Below, piece by piece: positions 34,201-46,300 of a stretch of DNA of 64,000 nucleotides. The notes below the pieces were generated by a model. It had not been told where the DNA came from and did not search any database. It saw only the letters and a list, made by a program, of their open reading frames with translations. The translations under genes and the position numbers were made by a program. Source of the stretch: Bryopsis sp. KO-2023 (taxonomy: Eukaryota > Chlorophyta > Ulvophyceae > Bryopsidales > Bryopsidaceae); assembly GCA_030272585.1 (NCBI GenBank), contig BSYQ01000009.1, positions 2,914,001 through 2,978,000 of the forward strand, given 5' to 3'. The stretch's first letter is position 1; the number at the start of each line of letters is the position of its first letter.

Positions 34201-35700
34201 TGGGGTTTTCTTAGGTGGTGTTTTTTTTCTTTCTATTTTTATTACAGGGGGGAAATATGGAGGAAAGGCAGTTTGTAGCATGCATTAAATCAAAATTGTA
34301 ATTTCCTGGGGTGAAGAAAAGTAAATAAGAGTATTGTTCTGATTTTTTTTTTCTGGTGGGAAAAAGGTCGAAAAGAAAAAAGAAGAGGGTAGGATTTATT
34401 CAACAGGTAGATCATGTCACTTCGGGTTTTGCAAAGAGGTCAACGCAAGGGCTAGGGTTTCCTGTATGAATATGTCGCATGTAAGCAGAGTGCAAAAAAA
34501 ATACAAAAAATACATACATGTACAGTTCAGGGGGCACTTATTGATTCAAGCTTGATTCTCCCTTGCCTGTAGATTTTCCTCTGCCAAAATTTTTGAACCA
34601 TTTTCAGCTCATTAATTTCCCATATTTTTGGATGTCAGTCAGCCCGACATGTCAAAATCTTCGGCCCTTGAGCAGCAATGGGGGGCAAAGTGAGTCCAGC
34701 AGTGAAAGAGGCCCAGATAATGTCATTCTGTCATGGATGCGCTGCAAAAGTCAGGAAACCTCAGCAACTTCGTTCAAATTATTGATGTGGGTGAGAATCA
34801 TAGATGAGCATCTCTTATCATATTGGTCCTAGTGGGTTGTGTATCGAAACTAGGGAAATTGTGTTTCATATTCATCCCTTTCGAAATGAAAAATGGTGTC
34901 TTGGAAGAAAGTTTATGAAATTATTAAGAAAAAAATAAATAAAAACAATTCGAGCACCATAACGAGCGTGTCTGAAACTTTTTGGATGTCGTTGCCGGCT
35001 GGATGTGGTAAAGGGGCAAAAAAAACTTCAAATTCCACCAAGAAAAATTAAAATATTTCAACAGGATCATTCATACTTTCGATTTCGATGTTTGTTTTTT
35101 TTAGTGGGGCTGCCTATGTCTGTCATCGATATTTTTTTCTGGCATCGGAGCGACTTTTTCTTTTGTATTTATCTGAGTCGCCTTTTTTTGTTGTTGTCGT
35201 GCCTATCAGCTCCCCTGGACTTTTTCTTTTGTATTTATCTGAGTCGCCTTTTTTTGTTGTTGTCGTGCCTATCAGCTCCCCTGGACATCGTGCCAACCTG
35301 GTGGTAAGGATTTTTGGTGTCTTTGTGTTGTTTTTTCGGCACATTTTTCTTTCGTTTAATTTTTATTATCATTATTCTTTTGAACAGATGAAATGGCTTA
35401 AGAGTGGGTTTTTGATGTTGCAGAACTGTGCCTATGACAGCATGGGGACTGCTGTGGATTGCTCCACCGGATATATCAGAATAACATTTTAGTGTTTTTC
35501 AAAATATGCCCTCCCTCTGGGAAATTAAGGGTCAATTTCTTTCGGTCCTTTCTCTCAATAGAATCTGCTCAATTTCGAGTATTTGAAGACAAGCTATTTC
35601 CAATTTTTTTTTATTCAAATTGATTTTCTTTTTTTTTTTTTTTTTGCAAATCTTTTTATATAGTAAAAAATATGTATATATATATATGTTTTTTTAAAAT
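34201..35700. other. No gene recognised; 66-bp tandem duplication
   Basis: AT-rich. At 35152-35283 a 66-bp unit (beginning GACTTTTTCTTTTGTATTTA) occurs twice without a break. Short exon-like pieces (34640-34690; 35390-35491) are not supported by any family match. Confidence 0.35.
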
Positions 35701-35772
35701 ATATATATATTTTAAAAAAACAGTTCCTTGAAGATTTGGAATGTTGTCATCGCAGTAAGATTGTTTTCTGAG

Positions 35773-36370
35773 ATTGATGGTGGTGGCTTATTCAGACTTA
35801 CGGATGCAGCACTGGTGGAAACTGCTGCTATGGAGGAGGCAGAGGCCCAGCTCAACAGCCCATCGTGGCGGTGAGTTGAGCTAGGGACTTTCTTCTTTAT
35901 TAATTCATGCACTCATTAATTTCTTTCGGTTTTGGTTTTTCCGGTTGTTTTTAATGTATTTCATGTCTCCTGGGCTGACCTGCAGGGAGAGTTCGACACC
36001 GGGAGAAAGGGTGGCCGTGGTGGAAGAAAGAAAAGGCAAGGATGTCTGCTCCCCATTCTTTGCGGCCTGCGTGGTGGTGGTGGCTTGCTTTTCGGATAAG
36101 GGAACGCCCCCCCCCAAAAGCTTTTTTCTTCATAATAAGCATCAAGATCCCAAGGAGCAGTCCATTGCTTTCGTTCGGGGAGGGCTACCGTTTGGCACAG
36201 CAATTATCTTGTTTTTCTTCGAGGCAAAAATAATATGTGGTTGGAAGAGACTACGTACATTCTCCCGGTCCCTCTTTTGGTTGGGAAAACGATGCCTCGG
36301 TAATGTAGCTACCTATAGGTTACTGTTGGCCGGCCAAATCCTCTTGAAGGTTTGGTTTAATAATTGCTAA
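35773..36370 (+). CDS. Possible two-exon gene end, function unknown
   Basis: Weak call. A stretch ending at 35872 reads GGGLFRLTDAALVETAAMEE, then AEAQLNSPSWR, and meets a good donor (GTGAGT). An acceptor (ACCTGCAG) at about 35983 continues in phase as ESSTPGERVAVVEERKGKD, then a hydrophobic segment (SPFFAACVVVVACF), and runs to a stop at 36370. In another phase the second exon would be Gly/Arg-rich and end sooner. I recognise no family and found no upstream exons. Confidence 0.2.
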
Positions 36371-37500
36371 ACATATATTATCACACTTTTGACAGAATGA
36401 CAGAATGAGTTCATTTTTCGACGTTTTTTATTAGGTTTGCCAGTGTTTTTTGTTTTTGTTGGTTATCTTCGTAAGGGGAAAAGGAAAAGATTGGAGTGGG
36501 GCTTGTAGAGGTGGTCCTTCGGAAGGAATAAGAAAAAAGGATTAGTGTATGCGGTTTGGTGGATGGCTACTGTGGTGCTTTTCTTGACAATGAAATGCCC
36601 CGTTTGTTATTGGTGGGAATTTTGCGTGGAAATTTTGGGGTGTGTTCTGAAGTGGGGGCTCAGTTTTGCCTCTTCTCTATCTTTGAACACTGAGACTGCT
36701 GCCACTCTTGTGTCCAGCAAAACCAGAATAGCAGCACAGGCAAAATCCATCATATGCCTTTCTAGGATACAAAGCACAAAAAATATTTATACTCAATATA
36801 CAGCTCGATAATTTTTGCACCTCCACAATTACGAAACATCTTTTCAAACTGATCTGAACATCACAATGATCAATTTTTTGGGCGAAGAATTGACTGTTTC
36901 CACAGCAGGGCTGTTATCTCCAGCTGCAAGGTGACATCCACCTGTTGAATTCTTACACCTTTCATAAGGAATCCAAGAGGGGGATGTACAATGACACCAA
37001 CATCACATTGATAAAACTCTATATGTAAACTTTACACTAAAAACAAAATCTATTCAAAGACAAGGTCCCTCACTTCATCCTAAATATCCACGTAACCCCC
37101 TTTCCGACCCTCCAACTCTGGGTCTTTCTTGATTTTCTGACCAGTATTTTTTACCCATCACTGAAACCGGTCTGTCGATTTTAATGGGTTTTACTGCATG
37201 CCAAAATTCATGAAAAATTGAAGTTTGAAGTCGCTGGTAGTTTTCGATTAAACAAGCATTTATTGGGGGAATGGTGTCCCTTGTGGAGCCAATTGGCTTC
37301 AATTACCAAAATTCTGGCAGTTTGGCCAAACTACCGAAACAACCCCAAAAACAATTGAATGCACACTGAGCAGACAACTCGTTCACGTTTCAAAATCTAA
37401 AACAAAACTTGCAGGGCCTTCTTGAGTGTAAACAGATTCCTGGGATTCCTAAAACTTCCCAATGCCAGCAATCGCATAATCTTTGACAAGAACATGACAG
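36371..37500. other. Intergenic; nothing recognised
   Basis: AT-rich, open frames short and without domains. Confidence 0.4.
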
Positions 37501-37584
37501 ATTCTCTGAGTCTTTTGCATAAATGGATGGCGGCCTACGATTTCACCCTTCCGTTTTCTGGTATCGGGAAAGACGTCGAGTGCG

Positions 37585-38079
37585 TTGAGCGTAAGAACCA
37601 GTGCGAACAGTACACCAACACCCGGGCGAGTATCAGCAATGCGTGGCGCAGAGGGCAGAGCTCTTCGCGACATCCAAGCGACTTGTGTGGGTGTGGAAGG
37701 CAAAGAGGAGTCGAAAAACGTGGCCGGAGGTGTTATCGAGTGGACGCCGGATATGTGGAAGAAGCATGTCGCGGTGTGTGAGAAGCGAGGGACAACGGCC
37801 GGGAGCGAAAACGCCGTTGGAGGAGGGGATGAGAAGGATACGGCTGGATCGGCTGTTGCGAAAACGTTGGCGGGTGAGGGAGGATCCAGGAAAACACGAA
37901 GAACGCTTACGAAAGAAGATCGGTATGCCAAGTGCAAAAGAAAGTTCGAGGTGGTATACGACGACGACGAAGAGTTTGAGACCCAGGGGAGATCCAAGAG
38001 CGCGAGGGTGAAGGAGGTCCCGGCCCCGAAGATGGGATGGCTCGCTTGGGCGAGATCGTGCTTCCAAGGCTTTCTTTGA
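37585..38079 (+). CDS. Hypothetical charged protein (exon)
   Basis: A GC-rich open frame of about 164 codons, open upstream to about 37510, so it probably begins at a splice acceptor rather than at a start codon. It is hydrophilic, with GGVIEWTPDMWKKHVAVCEK near the middle, a basic patch (RKTRRTLTKEDRYAKCKRK) and an acidic run (YDDDEEFE), and it ends MGWLAWARSCFQGFL. The opposite strand is also open for 233 codons but reads as an antisense shadow rich in Ser and Pro. No family recognised. Confidence 0.3.
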   Translation: MSVRTSANSTPTPGRVSAMRGAEGRALRDIQATCVGVEGKEESKNVAGGVIEWTPDMWKKHVAVCEKRGTTAGSENAVGGGDEKDTAGSAVAKTLAGEGGSRKTRRTLTKEDRYAKCKRKFEVVYDDDEEFETQGRSKSARVKEVPAPKMGWLAWARSCFQGFL

Positions 38080-38514
38080 ACAAGCAACGTTTTCGGCCAG
38101 CACTGTCTATTCACGACCAAGAACCCGATCCCCGTTCCCAGCCCAAGCAAGACGAAGAAGAAAGAGAACCGGAGCTTTCACGCCAAGGCCACACGGGCTC
38201 CGGGTGCTATGGGGGTCACCCGCCTAGGGTCTTGGCACATTGGCAACCCCCACGGCACCCGGCAGGTCCAACTGGAATTCGTTTGAACTTTGGGACCGAT
38301 TTTTACTTTTCTTTGTGGAAGGAGGGGGCAGTGTGGACTCTGGGGACAGTTATGTGAAGAAAGGATTTTTCCTGAATATTTTATCGAGTTGCTCTTGGTT
38401 TTGGCTGGGGCAATGAATTCATATGAATATTCGAATATTGAAGTGATGGGATTCTCAGGATGGGTTTATGGGTGGGTGATGGATTTCTTCTTATCTGATC
38501 AACAGTTTGCACTA

Positions 38515-38805
38515 TGGGAAAACCCGCTCTGTGCGGGGTAGTAAAATCACCGTCGATTTCCGCCGAAAACTGGAGTCGCGAAAACCGACGCGACAGAGAG
38601 AGGGAATGGTAGGAAACACCTGGGTTCGACTCCCAGGCATTCCCGTCACGATCTGGGGCGGAAAAACGTAGTCGCTGGCGAAGTCGTCAGCGACGGATGA
38701 AACCGCGGAAATCAACCCCGCACAGTCAACCCCGCATAGGACAGTAACCCCGTACAGGACTCTGTGCGGGGTTACTATCCTGTGCGGGGTTGACGTCACC
38801 GAATC
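38515..38805. repeat. GTGCGGGG-word repeat element, member 1
   Basis: Begins CACTATGGGAAAACCCGCTC then TGTGCGGGG. The end of the element at about 51466-51496 (read in reverse) is nearly the same, so the two share a terminus. The interior has a pair of GC-rich blocks, a T-arm-like hairpin (CTGGGTTCGACTCCCAG) flanked by GGGAATG and CATTCCC, and then several CCCCGCACAG / CTGTGCGGGG words in both orientations (38705-38800). The right end is not defined. Confidence 0.6.
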
Positions 38806-38809
38806 GCGA

Positions 38810-39253
38810 AGGGTCTGGTACCAAATCCACCCAAACGCGTGCAAAAAAGTCAGACTGGCCGACGTCAGCATCCAAGTCACCATTCCCTTGCATGCACGCA
38901 CAGAAATCACCAAGTGCCCTTCCCTGACTCAAGTGGAAGCGACGCGCGTGGGCGTGTTGCGTGGACGGCCTTGCACCTGGCGTACCTGAGATACCGCAAA
39001 TGAGGACATTCAACGGCCGCAACCTTTTCGTGGTCGTCGCAACAACGCTAGGTCTGGTGGAAAAAAGGAGGTTCAATTCCTCCTCCTGCCTGGAACGATT
39101 CTGCACTGTTCGATTTCTCGAGCAGGGTTATCAGAGGCGGAAGGATCTTTCGGGACAATTTTGGCGGATGGTGAGTTTTACTCTTGAGTTTCGTGATATG
39201 CAGGAGCAAAAAGACTAGTGCTGTACTTGTCCCAAAGAGTCCAGGTTTACAAT
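38810..39253. other. No gene recognised
   Basis: Moderately GC-rich. Several frames are open but none has a domain. Confidence 0.3.
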
Positions 39254-40261
39254 TTACAGGGCTTGATAATATGTGGCCACTGTTCTTATTTTTCTGACAT
39301 TTTCCTTGTCTTCTAGAGGTCTAGGGTAGTCCTCTTTTCCCTGTTTTCTTTTTTTTTGGTTTCCTGGCCATTTCTTCCCATCTATTGTCGCAGGTTTACT
39401 CCCCTCCTTCGGTCTAGTCCCCTCCTTCGGTCTGAGTTTTTTCTGGAACTCTTGGGTCTTGTGTATCAAAGCTATTCTCATTTGTCTAAGGGTTTCATCT
39501 CTTTCTGATGCTGGAAGATCATCTAATCTGTCAAGTGCACTGTGCATCATTCCCAAAATTTGAGGATTTGGTGGATTTGTAGGAACCCCCAGGGCGACCC
39601 GTTCACGATCCTCAACACGAAGTTCTCCCTGTGAGTCTCCCGCTGAAGCGTCTTCGATGGTGATGGTTCCCGGCCTCATTGAATCAATGTTCAGTCCCCA
39701 CCCCTCCAACCCTCCCAAAGAACGTGCAACAGCACGTAGGTGTTTGCAGAGAATGCCCGCGGAGTCCTTACATGTGCACGTGGAATGCCCCATATCGACT
39801 TGATATGTCTCAATCCCATCGCTGGATAGAACTGTTGCAAGCCCTTCATCAGGTGAAATAATATCAATCATTTTGTCTTGGTTTTCCCATATTGCCTTGG
39901 CCTGCGTCAAAGAACACAAAAAAATATAACGGATCTCTGAACATAGTCTGATTTCAGTATGTACAAGCAGAAAATCATCATTATCACCTTCGTTTCTCTC
40001 TCAAATATTTGATTCTTCAGTCGTGGGTTGTTCTCCTGATCGTTGTTCCCTCATTTGCTGAGGTATAAGTCTTTCACATTTGTCAACAGTTTGGATATAA
40101 GAATATCAAGTCGTTTGTTGAACTTTCCCCCCAGAACTGTGTACTTCAACTGAGCTTTTGATCGAACTCTTTTTTCGATTCCTTTGATGTCTTGTAATGT
40201 GACCTCGTAGTTGCTTTCATCCACACACCCAGGGGAGGCTCTTGGTCTTGCATGGGGTCGA
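39254..40261 (-). pseudogene. SWIM zinc-finger protein, probably from a Mutator-like transposase
   Basis: Exon 39254-39901 (upstream edge at an acceptor, GACGCAG) encodes about 215 residues with a SWIM-type zinc motif, CTCKDSAGILCKHL (C-x-C-x7-C-x-H), within GIETYQVDMGHSTCTCKD. A Lys/Arg-rich tail contains a doubled RPKEG. An 86-bp intron (39902-39987) joins it in phase to an exon running from at least 40261. That exon contains YEVTLQDIKGIEKRVRSKAQ, then GGKFNKRLDILISKLL, and has an in-frame TGA at 40051-40053 before NNDQENNPRLKNQIFERETK. SWIM motifs sit near the C-terminus of Mutator-like transposases and in ZSWIM proteins. No DDE domain was found, so this is a partial copy, with readthrough or a recoded TGA as alternatives to decay. 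Confidence 0.5.
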
Positions 40262-40832
40262 CATGGACAGTCCCCAGTGTGTTAAAAAACATGGACAGTG
40301 TGTTATAAAACATAAAAAAATGCCCTGGTGTGTTACAGGGAATTATGCTGTGGGTGCGTCAGCAAGATGCATTTCATGTAGCAGGAACCTTCTTTTGCAG
40401 TAAGGGAAATAGGCAGAAAATAAAACATGTTGAGGTGGCTTTTACTTTTCTTGAAACAACTGATTTATTCCAACCCTTGGACGCAGGAAATGTACAAAAT
40501 TCGCATGATACGGCACACACCAGATCCTAGTTCTTGTTGATTGGGCAGGCCATTCCATTGGGTTGGGGGGGGGGGTTGACACCTGGTTTTGTCTGCCAGG
40601 CAGTGAGGGATTCGATGGCCGGGCTAATCAGCTCATGGGTCTATGGGAGGGGGGATGTATTCTTTTGTCCGTAAAGATGAGGTACAGTGAAGATCATTCG
40701 AGAATGCCAGCCCGCTCGGTCGGAGGATCAAAAAGACCAATCCCAGCAGAAAAAGGAAGATGGAGGTGTGTTAGAATGGGCAGCCTGCCCACCCCATGAA
40801 AAAAAGGTAACAACAATTGCAAAGGGAAGCTG
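40262..40832. other. Intergenic; nothing recognised
   Basis: Includes a poly-G run near 40566 and short direct repeats of GGACAGTGTGTTA-type near 40268-40310. No domain in open frames. Confidence 0.35.
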
Positions 40833-40837
40833 GATAG

Positions 40838-41224
40838 TGATACAAACGTGGAACAAATAGACTAGTCGAGTGGACTTACGTCTAGAGCACGGAAAGACTT
40901 TCTCAAACAAGGATCTTTACAATAGTCCAAGTTACAATGAGGCTGTGGTCCGGGCCGAATAAGTATTCGGCCGGGCCGACAGCCTGTCCAACCCTTTCAT
41001 CCAACTCAGTGTCCTAATGGCCCCTTGGCCGTGTCCTAATGGACCCTAAGCTGAATGTGAGGTTCCAGGCCGACTGAGGGTTGCCACCTCACAGGCGGCC
41101 TGGCCCTCTCCCTTAATGTGTGGCTATGGTGATGGTGAGCTGGTTCGGTCCGACTACTGTCAGGCCGAACCACGTGTTGGGTGAGTGGGCCGAACCACGT
41201 GTCATACGACGGAAGTTCGTATCA
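40838..41224 (-). repeat. 3' LTR of the Ty3/Gypsy element
   Basis: 387 bp, TGATAC...GTATCA. Contains repeated GGCCGAACCACGTGT and GTCCTAATGG words. Confidence 0.95.
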
Positions 41225-41778
41225 ACCACTCCCCCCCCACGCAAGTACGCGCCTCGCGTACCCAAGTAACCGAAATTTGGGGGTTACACTCACACATACG
41301 CATAGACACACACAAAACGCTTTCAAGGCATCCAACAAGCCTTGAGCTTTTAAGGGAGTCAAATAATGTTTAACCTTCGCTGAAATTAAAAGAGTGTTCA
41401 AAAACTCTAAGCGAATTATCAACAAAAATCAACCAAATGATAAGGCTGCCACCTGCAGGCCGAATCATGTACTGTAAACCAGCTAACTGTTTGCACAAAA
41501 CAACCCATAAGGTCCAAATTCAGATTCCCTTATAAGTATCCAGAAAGCAGGTGATTGACCCAGCCTGGCCAATCCACTGTATAAAAACCATTGTATATAA
41601 AAAAAAAACCATTGGGTCAGAACGCAAACAAAATAACCCAGTTCTGGATCTGAATGTCCCTTATCCAGAAAAGTAAAATCAACAGAAACTCAGCCCAATC
41701 CCAGTCTCCCACCATCACACTGTAAAAACACCCAAACATCCCTTGCCCCTCTCTCTTTCGTTCGCGATACCAGTTCGC

Positions 41779-42996
41779 CTATTTCTGCGACCTGGTTCTC
41801 GGCCCATGCCTCTTGGACGTTGCTGGGCTGTGTGGAGGGAGCGGAAGGCGAGTCGCCGAGGAAGGTGCTGATGGTTGGTCTGGTGATGGTGGTGGGTGGC
41901 TCGGCTGGCGGTGCGATCTGGCTGCTCCTGGGAGTTCCAAGCCGAGAGCCTGGAAATACTGAGTATTCCAGGTGCCGATCTGCTCTTTGAGCTTGCCCGG
42001 CCAGCGACCCTTTAACGACTCCTTGGTACAGCTTGGACAATCCGGGAGTGGGGCGTCGAATGGGAGGATCGGCCTGACGCCTTGGTCTCCCTCACCGATG
42101 AGATCCTGTATGCGGGGGAGGTAAGGTCCTCCCGACTCGTCGGCCGAGATGAGTGCTCCTGCTCGTGCCGCGATCCTCAACCCCACATTGTGTTTTTTGC
42201 ACAAAAGATGCCCTTTTTTGCAGAGCACCCGATCCAAACCAGGGCGGGGAGCTTCCCGCGGATATGCGCAAGCGGCGCAGGCGAACGTGGACGGAGCAGG
42301 TGCTGGAGGTGGTGGTGGAGGTAGGGACGATGCCTTCGGGGGTTCCTCGGATATCGGGTCATCCTCACTCCCCGAGAGCAACACTGGACCAGGCTTCGGC
42401 CTTGGGGGAAGAGCGTCCTCCAAATCGGCATAGGGATCCTCCGTGTAGTCCCACAATTGCTGCTCGTCCTCCCCCTCGGCCTCCGCCTGGTCCACCTCCA
42501 TCGCCTCGTCCAGTATGAACTTCCCGACCCCCCGACCCTTGAGCTTCCTTGATCTTTTTCGTCGCGGGACCACCACCTTCAGTGGGGTTGACGATGGTCC
42601 CTCCGGTGGCCTTTCCGTAACGACTTCTTCCTGTACCGAGTCTTCCACCGTTTCGGTTTCCACGTGCTCTTTTTCTTTTTCCTGGGCCGGAGGTTGGTCC
42701 ATTTCCATACGCTGCAGTCCACGATTGAGAGTGTCGATAGCTTCGGCCATGGCTGTTTTCGCCAGCCTTTCCCTTTCCTGCCCCCACACTGCTGCTTGCC
42801 GAAACGCGTCCAAGCGCTGTGCTTTCAGCTGGTTCTCCAACTGTGCGACTTTGTCCTCAGCGGCTTTTGCCCGCTTCTCCGCCTCGTTGGCCCTATTTTG
42901 CCATTCGGCAAGTTCGGCCTCGAGTTTGTTCTTCTGTTCGGAAGACTGTCGCGCTTCCTGCAGGAATCGCTCCAAGTTGGCTGCTGTCAGATCCAT
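41779..42996 (-). CDS. Extra ORF downstream of pol in the Ty3/Gypsy element
   Basis: 405 residues, between pol and the 3' LTR. It starts with a coiled coil (about residues 1-75, Glu/Ala/Lys-rich, containing LEAELAEWQNRANEAEKRAK). Next come a Glu-rich acidic region, a basic patch (RRKRSRKLKGRG), a Pro-rich linker and a Cys/His cluster (CAACAYPRE...CKKGHLLCKKH) that could bind zinc. The C-terminus is rich in Pro and Ser. Standard Ty3/Gypsy elements lack an ORF here. It is not an envelope protein by appearance, as I see no signal peptide or membrane helix. It may be an accessory Gag-like or nucleic-acid-binding protein, but its function is not known. Confidence 0.75.
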   Translation of the reverse strand: MDLTAANLERFLQEARQSSEQKNKLEAELAEWQNRANEAEKRAKAAEDKVAQLENQLKAQRLDAFRQAAVWGQERERLAKTAMAEAIDTLNRGLQRMEMDQPPAQEKEKEHVETETVEDSVQEEVVTERPPEGPSSTPLKVVVPRRKRSRKLKGRGVGKFILDEAMEVDQAEAEGEDEQQLWDYTEDPYADLEDALPPRPKPGPVLLSGSEDDPISEEPPKASSLPPPPPPAPAPSTFACAACAYPREAPRPGLDRVLCKKGHLLCKKHNVGLRIAARAGALISADESGGPYLPRIQDLIGEGDQGVRPILPFDAPLPDCPSCTKESLKGRWPGKLKEQIGTWNTQYFQALGLELPGAARSHRQPSHPPPSPDQPSAPSSATRLPLPPHSPATSKRHGPRTRSQK

Positions 42997-43324
42997 GGCT
43001 TCCCTTTTTCTTTTCCTTTTCTTTCTTGTTTTTCGGCCGTGTGGGCTCTCTCTCCTTTTTCTTACTGACTCAATCGAACAAGGGCTTTCTGAAGCGCCCT
43101 AGTTACTTCTCCTTAAATTCGCCGATGAGGTACCGGTCAGACACATTGCGCAACTGAAAGGTACACTTTGATGTGACGAGGGATGGGAATTTCCTCCGAA
43201 CTTCCGAGGTATCGCCTCGTTTGAGGTACCGTCCCATTCCGGCCGAGGTTGACCTCATCAGTTCGTCATCATGACTTCCAACTCCCCCATCACCCTCGTC
43301 AGTTGCATCAGAAGCTTCCTCCAG

Positions 43325-46300
43325 TCATGCTCGGCCCGTTCGTGCAACGAACTCGGCCAGCAGATCTGAACAATGTGTCAGACTCTCCTTCGGCTCCCAT
43401 GTTGCCTCATGGGGTTGGTATCCTTTCCAGCAAACCAAATAACGTTTTCCTCTTCCCTTTCCTTTCTCCCTGACAATAGCCTCCACTTCGTATTCCTCTT
43501 CTCCATCCAGCTCATCGATGAGAGCCGGGCCGGGAGGTGCGTCCCGCACGAACTCCTCGGACCGCTTGTATTCCTTGAGCTTGGAGACGTGGAATGTAGG
43601 GTGAAGCCTCCAGCCTGGTGGGAGGTCGAGCCTATAGGCCACTGGTGATATTACGGCCTCAACCTTGAACGGCCCGATGAACCTTCGCCTGACCTTGGCC
43701 GGAATGTGCTTGGTTACGGCCAGAGGGAGGTGGGCACTTCGGAGGCAAACCTCCTGTCCCACTGCGAATTCCACATGTCGCCTCTTTTTGTTGGCGCTCT
43801 CACACATGGTCTCCTGGGCCGAAGCGTAGTTTGCTTTGGCCTCCTCCAAGTCTCGGTTCATTCGGCTCACCATGGCCTCGGCCGCCTCCACGTTAGTACT
43901 CGGCCGGTCGGCCTCCAGGCCTCTTGGGTGTTGCCCATACATCAGGTAGAAAGGGGTGTATTTGGTGCTGGCGTTGACCGAATTGTTTGCAGCAAATTCG
44001 GCCGTGCTGAGGTATTCGCTCCACGTCTCCGGCCTCGCTTCAATGTAGGGCCGAAGGAAGTTCTCCAGTGTTCGGATTGTTACTTCGCTCTGTCCATCAG
44101 ATTGCGGATGGTGAGCGGTCGACATCCTTAGGTCGGTGCCCACGAGCCGAAACAACTCCTTGTAGAACTGGCTCGTAAATCTTGGGTCTCGATCGGAGAC
44201 TATGACTTCTGGTATCCCTGAGGTTGGGAATACCTTGGAGAGAAAGAGTTCGGCATATCCTTTTGCCGAAACCTCCTTGGTGCACGGGACGAACTTGCAC
44301 ATCTTCGTGAGCCGATCCACAAAGACAGCCACGGCCGTGTACCCGTTAGACTTCGGTAAGTCGGTAACGAGGTCGGTCGTCAGCTGCTCCCACTTGTAGG
44401 CCGGAACTGGCAGAGGGTGTAGCAACCCTTTCTGCTTGGAATTCTCGGTCTTCATCATCTGGCAAGTGGGGCACGATTCGACATAGTGGTTCACGGCTCG
44501 GCGCCAGCCTTTCCACCAATGTCTTCGGCTCACAAGCTCGGCTGTCCGAGCTTTCCCTGGATGTCCCGCCATCGGCACATCGTGGTGGTCGTGCAATACC
44601 ACCTGGCGTTTGGAAACCGGCACAACGAGTTTCGGCTCGGCTCCAACGTCCTTGGCTTGATACATGAGCAGTCCATCTGGGGTCAGGGTGTACCCCTGCA
44701 CTGCTCGTCCCTCTTCAAGTTTGGTCACGATTGGTCGAAGAATAGGGTCCTCCTTTATGGCGGCTTGCCAGTCTTGTGCCTCCCCGGGCGAGATTTTGGC
44801 CCCCAAAATCGCATTGAGCCGGAGTTGTGGCTTGCGAGAAAGCGCATCGGCCACAAAATTGGCTCGGCCCGGAAGATATAAAATCTTCGGCTTGATAGAC
44901 TGGAACGATCCAGACTTCAACCAACGCGTTTGAGTCCGTGAAAGGACGCGTTGCTGTAGAAAATGGGTAGCTGGGAGGTGATCCGTATACACCGTAGTTC
45001 CACCAGGAGCTCCTTCCAGGTAGTGACGCCATTGGGCGAGAGCATAGGAGATGCCCAATAGTTCCCTTTCGTAGGCCGAATACTTCTGCTCGGCGGAGTT
45101 CAGGGAACGGCTCAAAAATGCAATGGGCTGATAACCTTCCTCCTTGCTGCCCTGCATTAAGGTAGCTCCTAATGCGAAGTCCGATGCATCTGTGGCAACA
45201 ACATACGGCTTGGCCGGGTCCGGGATCAAGAGTACTGGGGCCGAAGTGAGTCGGTCCTTGAGCTCTTGAAACGCTGCTGTCTGGGCCGGACCCCATTCCC
45301 AGGCTTGGTCCTTCTTGACGAGCTTCTGGATGGGAGCAGCAATCCTTGAAAACTCCCTGATGAAGCGTCGGTAGTAGGACACCATGCCCAGAAAACTCCG
45401 CACCTCCGGCACAGACTGTAGGGGCTTCCAATCTTGAATGGCTTGGGTCTTGCTGCGATGAGGGGAGATGCCGTCGGCCGAAATCCAATGCCCCACGAAA
45501 TCCAGTTCTTTGACGGCGATGGAACACTTTGACGCCTTCGCGTAGAGCTGATGCTCGGCCAGCTTGTCCAGCACGAGCCGAAGGTGCTCCGCGTGTTCCT
45601 CCTCCGTTTTACTGTAGACGATGATGTCGTCCAGGAAGACCACCAGAAACTTATCGTGGAAATCCCGGAAGAGGTCGTTCACCATCGCCATGAACTGCGG
45701 GGGTGCGTTCGTTAGGCCGAAGGGCACTACTTTGTATTCGTAGTGCCCATAGCGGGTCCGAAAAGCGGTCTTCTCCTGATCTTCGGCCCGGATGGGCATC
45801 TGCCAATACCCCGATCGCAGGTCCAGCCGAGTAAAGATTTTGGCTCCCTGGAGGCGGTCCAATAACTCTTCAGGGAGAGGGAGTGGGTAGCGGTTCTTGA
45901 CCGTCCGCTGGTTGATCCACCGGTAGTCAATGCAAAAGCGAAGCCCTCCATCCTTTTTGTTGGCGAAAAGGATGGGGGCGCCCCACGGGCTCTTTGAGGG
46001 CCGAATCAGCTCCCGGTCCAACATGTAGTCGAGCTGCTTCCGGACCTCCGCGAGTTCGGCTGGAGAGAGCTTGTACATAGGCCGAAAAATCGGCTTCGTT
46101 CCTTCCTCCAGTTCGATCTCGAATTCATGACCGTTCCTGACCGGTGGTGGTCCTTTAGGAAGGTCAGATGCGAATACTCGCTTGTAGTCCGTTAAGAGCT
46201 GGGTGATCGCTTTTGAGAGCTCGGGCCGAACCAACTTGCTGATATCATCTTTGGTATGTTCATCGTTTTGTTCGGCCTCGGCTTCGGTAACCACTACCAT

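Noticed and set aside
37449-38150. Minus-strand 233-codon frame
   Set aside because: Antisense to a more protein-like plus frame in GC-rich DNA; rich in Ser/Pro with no domain.
38618-38672. tRNA-like T-arm with matching GGGAATG/CATTCCC stem
   Set aside because: Only about 45 bases lie between the acceptor halves, with no D-arm or anticodon arm; at most a tRNA relic within the repeat element.
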